The notes beneath the pieces were generated by a model. It worked only from the letters and a program-made list of their open reading frames with translations. It searched no databases and was not told the origin of the DNA. A stretch of 64,000 nt of DNA from Trinickia dabaoshanensis (GTDB lineage: Bacteria; Pseudomonadota; Gammaproteobacteria; Burkholderiales; Burkholderiaceae), in contig NZ_PNYA01000026.1 in the NCBI RefSeq assembly GCF_002879885.1, forward strand, positions 1-64,000, read 5' to 3'. The first letter of the stretch is position 1. Each line of letters starts with the position of its first letter. A program made the position numbers and the translations under genes. Positions 45,919 through 54,020 of the stretch are shown here, one piece after another.

Positions 45919-46209
45919 TTATTGACCCGCCGGCGACTTCGTGGACGGCGTGGCCAGCGTATTGTTCACGCCATTAGCGGGCATGGCGGACGTCGAGCCC
46001 ATATTGGCGCCGTTCGACTGTCCCGAGTCTTGCCAACCCGTGCCACTCTCGGAAGTCGTGGCGCCTGGCGTGCCATAGCCGCTGCTCGACATATCGGCCG
46101 GCGATTTCGTGCTCGGTGTGGCCAGCGTGTTATTGCCTTGCGCAAACGCTCCGCCCGATAGCGCGAGTGCGACGCCCGCAGCGATTAATGTACCGATAGT
46201 CTTGTTCAT
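45919..46209 (-). CDS. Small exported protein with internal sequence repeat
   Basis: The 96-residue protein has a signal peptide (MNKTIGTLIAAGVALALSGGAFA|Q) and a mature part of low complexity rich in Ser, Gly, Asn and Thr. The 13-residue unit NNTLATPSTKSPA occurs twice, right after the signal peptide and at the very C-terminus. No known domain was recognised. AAGGAGGAAA precedes ATG 46209 and a strong terminator follows, so it is a real single-gene unit. Function unknown; the mature protein is probably disordered in the periplasm. Confidence 0.8.
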   Translation of the reverse strand: MNKTIGTLIAAGVALALSGGAFAQGNNTLATPSTKSPADMSSSGYGTPGATTSESGTGWQDSGQSNGANMGSTSAMPANGVNNTLATPSTKSPAGQ

Positions 46210-46326
46210 GGCCCTTTCCTCCTTAGTTGAACTCATAAAGAGTAGGAAAGCGAGCGCCGCTTATAAATCGCGATGTTAGCAATGGTGAATTTCGTTTCTC
46301 GAAGGCTGGCGGGGCGGGCTCGGCGA

Positions 46327-46863
46327 TCATAGTTCCCCGATGTACTCGCCGCGCGCCGGATAATCGTGCGCGATGGCGAAATCGATAGCCTGTAACAGTT
46401 CCCTGAAATTTGGCCGCACGAACGGCATCGATTGGACCGAAAGATAGTAGATGGTCCGGTCCGGACGGATCAGAAACAAGCCGGGCTCGGAAAACCGTTC
46501 GGGCTCTTCGATCCCGATGGAAGTCTTGCCGCGAGAGGTCGAGATATAGAGGCCCCACTTGCGGGCATCGACTAACGAAAGTCCGTAGCCGAGACGCAAA
46601 TCGTTGGCCCCGATCTTTTTCCCCATCTCTAGCGCGCGTGATTCGTTATCGGAACTGATCGCGATCGTCGTGACGTTTCGTTCCGCGAATTCCGGGGTCA
46701 ATCGTTCGAGTTCCTTCAAATACATGGCGCAGATCGGGCAATGCAGTCCACGATAAAAACAAACTAGCGTCATGCGTCCGGGCGCGTCCGCGGCGAGATC
46801 AAACCGACCGTGGCTCAAGGTTTCGACGATGAGTTCGGGGGCGACTTGTCGAGGGATAAGCAT
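46327..46863 (-). CDS. AhpC/TSA-type peroxiredoxin-like protein
   Basis: The 178-residue thioredoxin-fold protein has the redox centre HCPICAMYLKEL (Cys42 and Cys45) right after the strand TLVCFYRGL. This C-P-x-C spacing is that of the peroxiredoxin-like group often annotated as AhpC/TSA or DUF899-like. The FSEPGLFLIRPDRTIYYLSVQ block fits the family. It probably reduces peroxides or acts as a thiol oxidoreductase. ATG 46863 is preferred; the upstream frame is non-coding. It is divergent from an AraC regulator. Confidence 0.88.
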   Translation of the reverse strand: MLIPRQVAPELIVETLSHGRFDLAADAPGRMTLVCFYRGLHCPICAMYLKELERLTPEFAERNVTTIAISSDNESRALEMGKKIGANDLRLGYGLSLVDARKWGLYISTSRGKTSIGIEEPERFSEPGLFLIRPDRTIYYLSVQSMPFVRPNFRELLQAIDFAIAHDYPARGEYIGEL

Positions 46864-46935
46864 GGCGAGACTCCTTTCTGGGCGGACGAACGGCGCCGGT
46901 TGACGATGAGACTCGACTCTCGCATACTTTTTGAC

Positions 46936-47721
46936 ATGGATAATCCGAAATACATGACTGAGCGTCCGGTGCCTGCGGGCAAGGTCGACCGTCTGTCCGC
47001 GTTTTTCAGGGCATTCGATTTGTCGGTCTCCGTGTCGGACCGTCCTACACCGGGGGCAGATGCACGCTTGATGGTCGTTGGCGACGCGCGGCAGTTGGCG
47101 CGGCAACTCGTTCTCGATACGGACTCGCCGCTGAGTGCGCCGGTTGATGGCCAGGTGCTCGTCGTAGCGTCGATCAGCTTCGGTGGATCGTCGAATCCGC
47201 TTATCGTTGCGTTGCCGGAGCGAGTCGTCGTGGATGTCGACGAATCGACCGTTTTGCACGGGATTGCAAGTGGGTTCGTGGAGGAGGCGTTAAATGCACG
47301 ATGCGGTCAAAGCGCGGTAATCGGCCGGCTTTGCGAGGTCATGCTGTTGTTGGTGCTGCGACAAGTGATCGATGCCGGTACGAGAGCACCGGGACTTCTT
47401 GCCGGACTCTCCCACCCAGCGCTTCATCGCGCGCTGGTTGCGATGCACGATGCTCCCGATCGGCCTTGGCGCGTGGAGGACCTTGCGTGCGTTTCGGGGC
47501 TCTCGCGTAGCCAATTCATGGCTTCGTTTCGCCAGACGGTGGGCACGACGCCCAGCGCTTACCTCACGGCGTGGCGACTGATGCTCGCCCGGCGGGCGTT
47601 GGCCAACGGAGCCAAAATCAAGGCGGTGGCTCAGCGAGTCGGGTTTGGCAGTGCGTCCGCGTTCTCTCGCGCGTATGTGCGTGCATTCGGGCACCCGCCC
47701 ATTGTGGCGCGGCACGGGTAG
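46936..47721 (+). CDS. AraC-family regulator (cupin_6 type)
   Basis: The 261-residue protein has an N-terminal AraC ligand domain of the cupin_6 group (DRLSAFFRAFDLSVSVS, LCEVMLLLVLRQVID) and two C-terminal helix-turn-helix motifs (about 165-260) with VEDLACVSGLSRSQFMASFRQTVG and IKAVAQRVGFGSASAFSRAY. It is divergent from the peroxiredoxin-like gene 72 bases away, its likely target. ATG 46936 is used; ATG 46954 or an upstream start at 46906 is possible. Confidence 0.9.
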   Translation: MDNPKYMTERPVPAGKVDRLSAFFRAFDLSVSVSDRPTPGADARLMVVGDARQLARQLVLDTDSPLSAPVDGQVLVVASISFGGSSNPLIVALPERVVVDVDESTVLHGIASGFVEEALNARCGQSAVIGRLCEVMLLLVLRQVIDAGTRAPGLLAGLSHPALHRALVAMHDAPDRPWRVEDLACVSGLSRSQFMASFRQTVGTTPSAYLTAWRLMLARRALANGAKIKAVAQRVGFGSASAFSRAYVRAFGHPPIVARHG

Positions 47722-47756
47722 TTGCGGCGCGCCCGGCTATTTGTGACGGCGATCGG

Positions 47757-48260
47757 TCACTGCCCTAGTGCTTTTTTAAGGCAGGCTGTATAGGCGATTC
47801 TCGTGCCGCGTGGATCCGCGGCCTGCGGATGTGAGCCAAACAGTGTCTGAAGGTACGGCGCGTAGAGCCGTTCGTAGCATGCGTCGACTTGCCCGAGCGG
47901 TGCGCCAGTGATGTTCGCGACGCAGTTGTCGTGCTTTTGCCGAATGTCATCGGCGATTGCCTTCTCGTCGACGCTGTAGAAATCGGCGAGGTACGTCTCG
48001 AGTTTTGGGTTGCTCGCCAATTGATCGGCGAGCTGCTTACGCAGTTGGTCCGGCGTGACACCGTCGGCCCGCTCCTTGGCCAGCGTAGATTCGAACACTG
48101 AACTCGCCAGGCATGGGGTGATGTGAACCCACAGTGGATCGACGCCAGTCATGCGGCTCAATTGTTCTTCCGTCATATCGGCGTTTTGGGCGAATGCTTG
48201 GGGGACGATCATCGCGCTTGCGCAAGCGAGCAAGGCGAGGAGCATATGGGTACGAGACAT
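47757..48260 (-). CDS. Exported hypothetical protein with four cysteines
   Basis: The 167-residue protein has a signal peptide (about 1-24, ending AFA|QN). The mature domain is helical with four cysteines, spaced to allow two disulfides (in ITPCLASS, HDNCVAN, DACYERL and YTACLKKAL). No family was recognised. It is convergent with the AraC gene, and its promoter region is shared with nothing obvious. Probably periplasmic; function unknown. Confidence 0.8.
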   Translation of the reverse strand: MSRTHMLLALLACASAMIVPQAFAQNADMTEEQLSRMTGVDPLWVHITPCLASSVFESTLAKERADGVTPDQLRKQLADQLASNPKLETYLADFYSVDEKAIADDIRQKHDNCVANITGAPLGQVDACYERLYAPYLQTLFGSHPQAADPRGTRIAYTACLKKALGQ

Positions 48261-48558
48261 AGGCGGGTCGTTCGGGTAGCTATGAACGGTGGCGGGGCGG
48301 CAGCGATAACACCGTGCAGACAGCGGTTGAGTGAACGTATTTCAATGGATGCGCGCGCAGGCGCGGGATAGCGGGTATATCGGCAGCGCCTGTGCAGACT
48401 TTATAGAGCTTGCGGCTGGGCACGCGCCGGGGCAAGCTCGTCCCGAGCGCTCGCGTTCGTATCCGTTGCCTCGCTATTGATTGCTTTCTACTGGGCGTGA
48501 TAGAAAGCCTTAAATTCAGGGGCGACACATGCTTGAACGCGCAGCAAGGAAAGCATCG

Positions 48559-49233
48559 ATGGATGACCACCCGCTCGACGAGGCGATATGGAATGCACTC
48601 ACGGGCGAGCAAAGTCGCTTTGCGCTCGGCGGCGATAGGGCGTTACGGTTTCCGGCGGCCATCTCGCCCTTTGCGGCGATGGCCGATACTCATCCGGCGT
48701 CGTTCGCGGCTTTACGCGAACTCATCGAGGCGGAGGGACCGGCTTCTCTGCTTACACCGGACGAATTGGACGTTCCGGCCGGCTTCACGGTTATCTGGCG
48801 GGCCAAGCTGCTGCAAATGGTCTGGCAAGGCATGCTCGAGTCCTCAAGTACATGCGACCACGTCAGGCTCTCCGAAGCCGATGTGCCGGAAATAATGGCC
48901 TTGATCGCCGCCACGCAGCCCGGCCCCTTCGGGACGCGCACCATTGAACTCGGTTCCTATAAGGGTGTGCGCGAAGACGGGAAGTTGGCTGCGATGGCGG
49001 GGGAGCGCTTACGCGTCGACGGATATACGGAAATCAGCGCCGTCTGCGTGGACGCGGCGTTTCGAGGGCGAGGCCATGCGACAGGGCTCGTGAAGCAGCT
49101 GATCACGGCCATCAGCGCCCGAGGCGAGACCCCCTTCCTGCAGGCTCTCACGTCGAACCATGGGGCCATTGCGCTCTATCGCGCGTTGGGCTTCGTCGAA
49201 CGGCGCGAGATGTACCTCACGGTGCTGGGCTAA
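48559..49233 (+). CDS. GNAT-family N-acetyltransferase (FR47-like)
   Basis: The 224-residue protein has a non-catalytic N-terminal part (about 1-105). A GNAT core follows, where CoA binding is shown by VCVDAAFRGRGHATGLVKQL (motif A) and NHGAIALYRALGFVERREMY (motif B). The arrangement matches the FR47-like group. ATG 48559 is preferred over 48529 because AAGGAAAG lies at a good distance before it. The substrate is unknown and no partner gene is evident. Confidence 0.88.
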   Translation: MDDHPLDEAIWNALTGEQSRFALGGDRALRFPAAISPFAAMADTHPASFAALRELIEAEGPASLLTPDELDVPAGFTVIWRAKLLQMVWQGMLESSSTCDHVRLSEADVPEIMALIAATQPGPFGTRTIELGSYKGVREDGKLAAMAGERLRVDGYTEISAVCVDAAFRGRGHATGLVKQLITAISARGETPFLQALTSNHGAIALYRALGFVERREMYLTVLG

Positions 49234-49243
49234 CTCGGGGTAC

Positions 49244-49678
49244 TCACGCATTCGAATTTCCGCCACGTATCAGCGAGTATCGATCGATATCCGTTCTCAG
49301 CGTCCATCCTTGGCTACTCCAGTAGGAATGCGCGAGTTGGTTCGACTTGAGGACATCGACGTGACTTTTAACGATGCCGAGTCTTTCCAATTCGGCTAAG
49401 CACTTTTCGACAAGCGAATGGGCAATGCCCTTGCGGCGATGCGTCGGTAGCACGATGAGATGCTGGAGATATCCGCGACGGCCGTCGTGCCCGGACATCA
49501 GGCATCCCACGATTTCATCGTCGACAGTTGCAACGAAGCTCAAGCCGGGGTTCCGGTCGAGGTATCGTCGCGTGGCCTCGCGCGAGTCGGCGTCTCTGAA
49601 CGTAATGCCCGGTGTCTGCTTCATCAAGTGGATGACCGCATCGTAGTCTTCTATGGTCATTGCCCTGATGGAAAACAT
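49244..49678 (-). CDS. GNAT-family N-acetyltransferase
   Basis: The 144-residue acetyltransferase has IRAMTIEDYDAVIHLMKQTPG at the start, the central strand EIVGCLMSG and the CoA-binding loop VLPTHRRKGIAHSLVEKCL (about 80-98), followed by VLKSNQLAHSYWSSQGW. The layout is typical of the RimI-like group, but the substrate cannot be assigned. ATG 49678 is the only start consistent with the fold. It converges with the preceding acetyltransferase gene; their 3' ends are 10 bases apart. Confidence 0.9.
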   Translation of the reverse strand: MFSIRAMTIEDYDAVIHLMKQTPGITFRDADSREATRRYLDRNPGLSFVATVDDEIVGCLMSGHDGRRGYLQHLIVLPTHRRKGIAHSLVEKCLAELERLGIVKSHVDVLKSNQLAHSYWSSQGWTLRTDIDRYSLIRGGNSNA

Positions 49679-49769
49679 TTTTGTGTTCCTCTGAGTTTCG
49701 ATTGCCGTTGCGTTAGAAACCGCTACGTGGTTGCATGCAACGGCGTTGACTATGCTCCAGACTTGAGCG

Positions 49770-50615
49770 TTAGTCGCCTGCGACGTCACCCGTGCGGGCA
49801 ACCGTCTCGAATTCGAGCTGCATGTGCTGATCCCATGCCGATACGCACGCTGCATCATCGCATTTCCGATCACGTTCATCCCAGCGGCGTTGGGCAAAAT
49901 TTTCAAGGTCCGTTTGGTTCTTTGCAACGAGTTGCGCAATGAAATAGCTTTCGGCGAGACGCCAATCCGCACGCGTCAGGTCCGGATTTGCGCAGATCAA
50001 GTTCTCAGCCGTCGTATGTGCGCTTTTGCAGTCGAAGCTGGGCGCCAACGGATTCTTGATTGAGACTGCGTAAGGCGTGGATATCCATGGTCGCGGCGCG
50101 TTGACGAGGTTCCACATGCGCTCCCCCGCGTCCTGCGGTGGGCCAGAGTCGCCTTGGACAGCCTTTCCGAAAAGAACCAGCTTGTCATCGATCGCATCTT
50201 TTATGATCGAACTCAGTACAGACGTTGATGGCACCGCGACGGTTTGGACTCTTGGTGCAAGTGGCGGCACGATCTGTCCGAGCGTGGCAACCGAACAGGG
50301 CAGTGTGCAACGGATATCCAAGCTCTCCAACGGCTCGTAGTCGTGCTGGATATTGATCTCGTATTCATCGCCGTGGTGGCCGACGTACGAGGCCAGTACG
50401 AGAGGCGTGCCCGTAGTGCCGTTACGCCGCTCTTCCTCTCCGGGCGAACGCTCGTAACCATATGTCCCGTCGCGGTCGTACACGTAGTTGTGTCCGCTCT
50501 GAGCGGGCTCTTGGGACGTGCCCGGGATCGCTGAATTCTGCGCGGCGGATACTGCGCTATTGAACATTAAAGCGGTGGTGGTGGCGAACAAGAAAAATCG
50601 CGTGATTGAGAGCAT
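49770..50615 (-). CDS. Exported protein with C-terminal LprI-like domain
   Basis: The 281-residue protein has a signal peptide (about 1-24, ending VSA|AQ). The first part of the mature protein (about 30-185) is of unknown type, with a Cys pair in DIRCTLPCSVATLG. The last 90 residues resemble the LprI/DUF1311 family of cysteine-rich lysozyme-inhibitor-like domains: FDCKSAHTTAENLICANPDL, LAESYFIAQL and the closing DRKCDDAACVSAW. A periplasmic or envelope role is likely. It is divergent from the methyltransferase gene. Confidence 0.78.
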   Translation of the reverse strand: MLSITRFFLFATTTALMFNSAVSAAQNSAIPGTSQEPAQSGHNYVYDRDGTYGYERSPGEEERRNGTTGTPLVLASYVGHHGDEYEINIQHDYEPLESLDIRCTLPCSVATLGQIVPPLAPRVQTVAVPSTSVLSSIIKDAIDDKLVLFGKAVQGDSGPPQDAGERMWNLVNAPRPWISTPYAVSIKNPLAPSFDCKSAHTTAENLICANPDLTRADWRLAESYFIAQLVAKNQTDLENFAQRRWDERDRKCDDAACVSAWDQHMQLEFETVARTGDVAGD

Positions 50616-50780
50616 CGTCGTGGGCGTGAACGGTTATGCGAGATCGTTTGGCGAATTGTCGGCGATTGAGCCGATTGGGTCGAGCGGTTGAATTTAACTC
50701 TGTCATGATGTGCCGTACACGTCGCGAATCATTTCGATCAGCTAACATGCTCGCTCCCAAGCTCGTTATGCGTGCGCCAC

Positions 50781-51623
50781 ATGGACGTGTTCTCGCCCAG
50801 CGAACGATATCTGCAGGATTTCCATCAACGCGTGCCAGGCGCGACGAGTGCTGCTTTTGCCGGTTTGCCGGCCGAGACCAGGTTTCGTACATACAAGTCT
50901 TCTTACGAGGTCCTCGCCGCTGCCGCGCTCGATTGCCCCGCTCATGGCACCATTCTCGATGTCGCTTGTGGCGATGGATATCTCCTTGGCCTTCTCGATG
51001 CGGCCTCGATCCCATCCAAGCTAATTGGCGTCGACCTCAGTGACGGCGAACTTGGCGTCGCCAGGCGACGCCTGCCGCGTCGAATACTTCTGCTGAGAGA
51101 GCTTGCGCAACGCATGTCTCTGGCAGGCGGGTCGATCGACGTCGTCGTGTCTCACATGGCCCTGATGCTCATGGACGACATCGAAGCCGTGCTCTCTGAG
51201 ATTCACCGGGTTCTGATTCCCGACGGGAGATTTGCCGCGATCGTTGGGCGCACGTTTTTGTTGGGCGAGGCGAACGATATCTTCCTCGATATTTTTCGAC
51301 CCATTGCGAAGGTTGATCTTCGACCGATGGCGATGGGGGATCGTAGAACGCGCAGCATAGACGGCTGGACAGGCCTCTTGGACAGCAATTTCCATGATCT
51401 AAAGATGGAAGACGTCGATGTCCCATGGCAACCGACGCTGGACGAACTCTGGGGTGCGCTTATCGAAACCTACGACATCGACAGACTGTCGGGTGCGGCT
51501 CGGCTCAAGCTGAGAGAGGCGCTTGTTGGAGAACTGTCCAGCATGCTCGACAGAGAAGGGCGGCTCCGTACCGGTTGGGGGCTTCGCCTGATTGAAGCAC
51601 GCGCGACGAGGCTGCGCGAATGA
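50781..51623 (+). CDS. Class I SAM-dependent methyltransferase
   Basis: The 280-residue protein has the SAM-binding motif I TILDVACGDGYLLGLL (about 55-70), the acidic residue in IGVDLSDGEL and motif IV IDVVVSHMALMLMDDIEAVLSEI. The rest is a helical cap. ATG 50781 is used; GTG 50772 is possible. The substrate is unknown. Codon usage looks less GC3-biased than in neighbouring genes, so recent acquisition is possible, but I have not measured it. Confidence 0.86.
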   Translation: MDVFSPSERYLQDFHQRVPGATSAAFAGLPAETRFRTYKSSYEVLAAAALDCPAHGTILDVACGDGYLLGLLDAASIPSKLIGVDLSDGELGVARRRLPRRILLLRELAQRMSLAGGSIDVVVSHMALMLMDDIEAVLSEIHRVLIPDGRFAAIVGRTFLLGEANDIFLDIFRPIAKVDLRPMAMGDRRTRSIDGWTGLLDSNFHDLKMEDVDVPWQPTLDELWGALIETYDIDRLSGAARLKLREALVGELSSMLDREGRLRTGWGLRLIEARATRLRE

Positions 51624-51697
51624 CATGACTGTGGCATTGTGCTACGCACAAGTCGCCGAATATCGCCCCGAACTTATTTTTATCGCCCGCGCCCCTC

Positions 51698-52525
51698 ATG
51701 CCCCGCAAACCAGTCGCCGCATGCCAAGACTGGATATCGCACGCCAAAACGGCGGATGGTATCGAGCGGATAGAGGCTTGGTTTCAGGGCAACGCGTATG
51801 CGATGCATCGGCACGACACCTACGCTATCGGCCGTACGCTCGCGGGCGTGCAAAGCTTTAACTATCGCCGTGGCCGACGAGATAGCCTTCCCGGAAACAC
51901 CATCGTCCTTCATCCCGACGAACCCCATGACGGCCAAGCCGGTACCGGAGAGGGTTTCCGCTATCGAATGATTTACATCGAGCCCGCGCTCTTCCAGGAC
52001 GCGCTAGGCGGTTGCGCGTTGCCGTTCCTAGACGGGGGCGTCACGAACGATCCCCGTCTGGCGGCCGCAACCGAAACCTTGCTGCAAGGTATCGGCCACA
52101 CGCTCGAACCGCTCGAACAAAGCGACGCATTAGCTGAACTCGCCCATGCGCTTGCCGCTGTCGCCGGACAGCCCCGCGTCCGCGGAAAGGGCGATTACCT
52201 TGCCGCACGCCGCGCGCGCGAATACCTGAATGCGAATTTCACGCGCACCGTCGCGCTCGATGAACTAGAAATGATCACGGGCCGGGACCGTTGGAGTCTT
52301 TCTCACGATTTCCGCACCTATTACGGCACGAGCCCCTATCGCTACCTGACGATGCGCCGCCTCGATGCCGTGCGTCGCATGGCGCTCTCGGGCGTGCCGC
52401 TCGCGATCGCGGCGGCAGATACGGGGTTCGCCGATCAGAGCCATATGACGCGTCATTTTGTGAAGACGTTCGGACAGACGCCGGGGCATTGGCTCCAAGT
52501 TGTGAGCGCCGTGCGGCGCGCCTGA
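51698..52525 (+). CDS. AraC-family regulator
   Basis: The 275-residue protein has an N-terminal AraC-binding cupin (HRHDTYAIGRTLAGVQSF, TIVLHPDEPHDGQAG; about 30-120). Two C-terminal helix-turn-helix motifs (about 175-270) follow, the first with ALDELEMITGRDRWSLSHDF and the second with AIAAADTGFADQSHMTRHFVKTFG. A small cupin gene follows 82 bases downstream on the same strand and may be co-regulated. Confidence 0.92.
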   Translation: MPRKPVAACQDWISHAKTADGIERIEAWFQGNAYAMHRHDTYAIGRTLAGVQSFNYRRGRRDSLPGNTIVLHPDEPHDGQAGTGEGFRYRMIYIEPALFQDALGGCALPFLDGGVTNDPRLAAATETLLQGIGHTLEPLEQSDALAELAHALAAVAGQPRVRGKGDYLAARRAREYLNANFTRTVALDELEMITGRDRWSLSHDFRTYYGTSPYRYLTMRRLDAVRRMALSGVPLAIAAADTGFADQSHMTRHFVKTFGQTPGHWLQVVSAVRRA

Positions 52526-52607
52526 ACGCTTTCCCACGATCGTTCAAGACGCGGCCGGGGCGACCGCGTATTCTCGGCCCCACATCCCCACCTGCACGGA
52601 GAGCACG

Positions 52608-53033
52608 ATGTCGGCGTCAACGCATTCTGAAACCACCCCCGCTACGCGCGGCCAATGCGAATCGATCGATTTGGTCGGCAAGATCGGATTGATCGACGGC
52701 CATTGGCAACCGCGCGTAGTCGCGGAAATGAACGACTACCAATTCAAAGTCGCCAAGCTCTTGGGCGACTTCGTTTGGCACGAACATAGCGATACCGATG
52801 AGACGTTCATCGTGCTGGACGGCGAGTTGCGTATCGATTTTCGCGGTGGACCGCAGGGCGATGGATCGATCGTATTGAAGGCCGGTCAAATGGGCGTCGT
52901 ACCGAAAGGCGTCGAACATAAGCCTTGCGCCCAAGGCGAGGTGAAACTGCTGCTGATCGAGCCGAGAGGGGTGGTGAACACGGGTGACGGTGCAACGACC
53001 GAACGCACGGTGGCGAACGATCAGTGGATCTAA
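52608..53033 (+). CDS. Cupin-domain protein
   Basis: The 141-residue protein is a single small beta-barrel cupin (cupin_2). Metal-binding motif 1 is seen as FVWHEHSDTDETFIVLDG (His-x-His and Glu) and motif 2 as PKGVEHKP. Such proteins bind a metal and act as isomerases, dioxygenases or sensors; the reaction is not known. ACGGAGAG precedes ATG 52608. It is convergent with a short-chain dehydrogenase gene. Confidence 0.9.
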   Translation: MSASTHSETTPATRGQCESIDLVGKIGLIDGHWQPRVVAEMNDYQFKVAKLLGDFVWHEHSDTDETFIVLDGELRIDFRGGPQGDGSIVLKAGQMGVVPKGVEHKPCAQGEVKLLLIEPRGVVNTGDGATTERTVANDQWI

Positions 53034-53054
53034 GGTGCACGCTTTAAGCGCGAA

Positions 53055-53086
53055 GGAGGGGGCGAATGCGCTAGCTCGCCCCCTCC
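53055..53086. terminator. Strong hairpin after the cupin gene
   Basis: GGAGGGGGCGA (53055-53065) pairs perfectly with TCGCCCCCTCC (53076-53086). A second hairpin with an AAAGAAA/TTTCTTT outer stem follows at 53090-53116 and gives T-rich tails. Together they probably terminate both convergent transcripts. Confidence 0.75.
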
Positions 53087-53114
53087 TCGAAAGAAACCGC
53101 GCTGGCGCGTTTCT

Positions 53115-53861
53115 TTAACGCATACCGCCGCTTGCGACGATTCGTTCACCCGTGAGCCAGCCCGAGTCGTCCGATGCGAGGAATACGGCAATCGATGCGA
53201 TATCGTCCGGCTGACCTGTCCGGCCGAGCGGCGTTTGACTCACCGCCATCGCTTCGAAGTCCGACCCGGCGATCCCCGCCGTGTGCGTACCTTCCGTGAT
53301 CACGATGCCGGGATTGATCGCGTTGACGCGGATCTTTCTCGGTCCCAGTTCGCGCGAGAGTACGCCCGTGATTGCATCGACGGCCCCTTTCGTCCCCGAA
53401 TAAACGGCGCTGCCCGGCGGCGTGATCGTAGTCACGACGGAACTGACGTTGATGACGCTCGCGCCTTCGTTCAAATGCTTGAGCGCAGAGCGCGTCGTGA
53501 GCAACACGCCGAGCACGTTGATATTGAACTGCCGGTGGAACTGCTCCTCGGTGAATTCTTCGATTGGGGCCAACTCATAGACGCCCGAATTGTTGACGAG
53601 GATATCGAGGCGCCCATACGTTTCGACGGCCGCGTCGATGATGCCTTGCGCGTCGGCAGCCTTGGACACGTCGCCGCCCACGGCAATCGCTTTACCATTG
53701 GCCGACGTGATCTCGGCGACGACGGCGTCCGCCCCCGCCTTGCTGCTGGCGTAGTTGACGACCACCGACGCGCCTTCGCGCGCCAAAGCTTTGGCGATAC
53801 CTGCACCGATACCCTTGGAGGCGCCGGTCACGACGGCCACTTTGCCTGAGAGCTTGCCCAT
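53115..53861 (-). CDS. Short-chain dehydrogenase/reductase (SDR)
   Basis: The 248-residue classical SDR has the NAD(P)-binding TGASKGIGAGIAKAL (about 12-26), NNSG in ILVNNSGVYEL, catalytic Ser in NVSSVVTTITPP and the Tyr-x-x-x-Lys pair in YSGTKGAVDAITG. It should be an active oxidoreductase of unknown substrate. ATG 53861 is chosen because GGAG lies 8 bases upstream; the ATG at 53867 is too close to it. It is the last gene of a redox operon with the aldo/keto reductase and flavodoxin-fold genes upstream. Confidence 0.93.
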   Translation of the reverse strand: MGKLSGKVAVVTGASKGIGAGIAKALAREGASVVVNYASSKAGADAVVAEITSANGKAIAVGGDVSKAADAQGIIDAAVETYGRLDILVNNSGVYELAPIEEFTEEQFHRQFNINVLGVLLTTRSALKHLNEGASVINVSSVVTTITPPGSAVYSGTKGAVDAITGVLSRELGPRKIRVNAINPGIVITEGTHTAGIAGSDFEAMAVSQTPLGRTGQPDDIASIAVFLASDDSGWLTGERIVASGGMR

Positions 53862-54020
53862 ATCCATTTCTCCGATCGAATCGAAAGCATTGAAAAGAAC
53901 CGGCTGCTGCCGAAGCCGACCGGTTCACGGTGAGATGAATGTAGACAGTCGACGTACTTCTAAAAAGCGGCTCGACGCGAATTGACTTGAGGGTTTTGAC
54001 GAACAATCGGTTCGAAGCGC

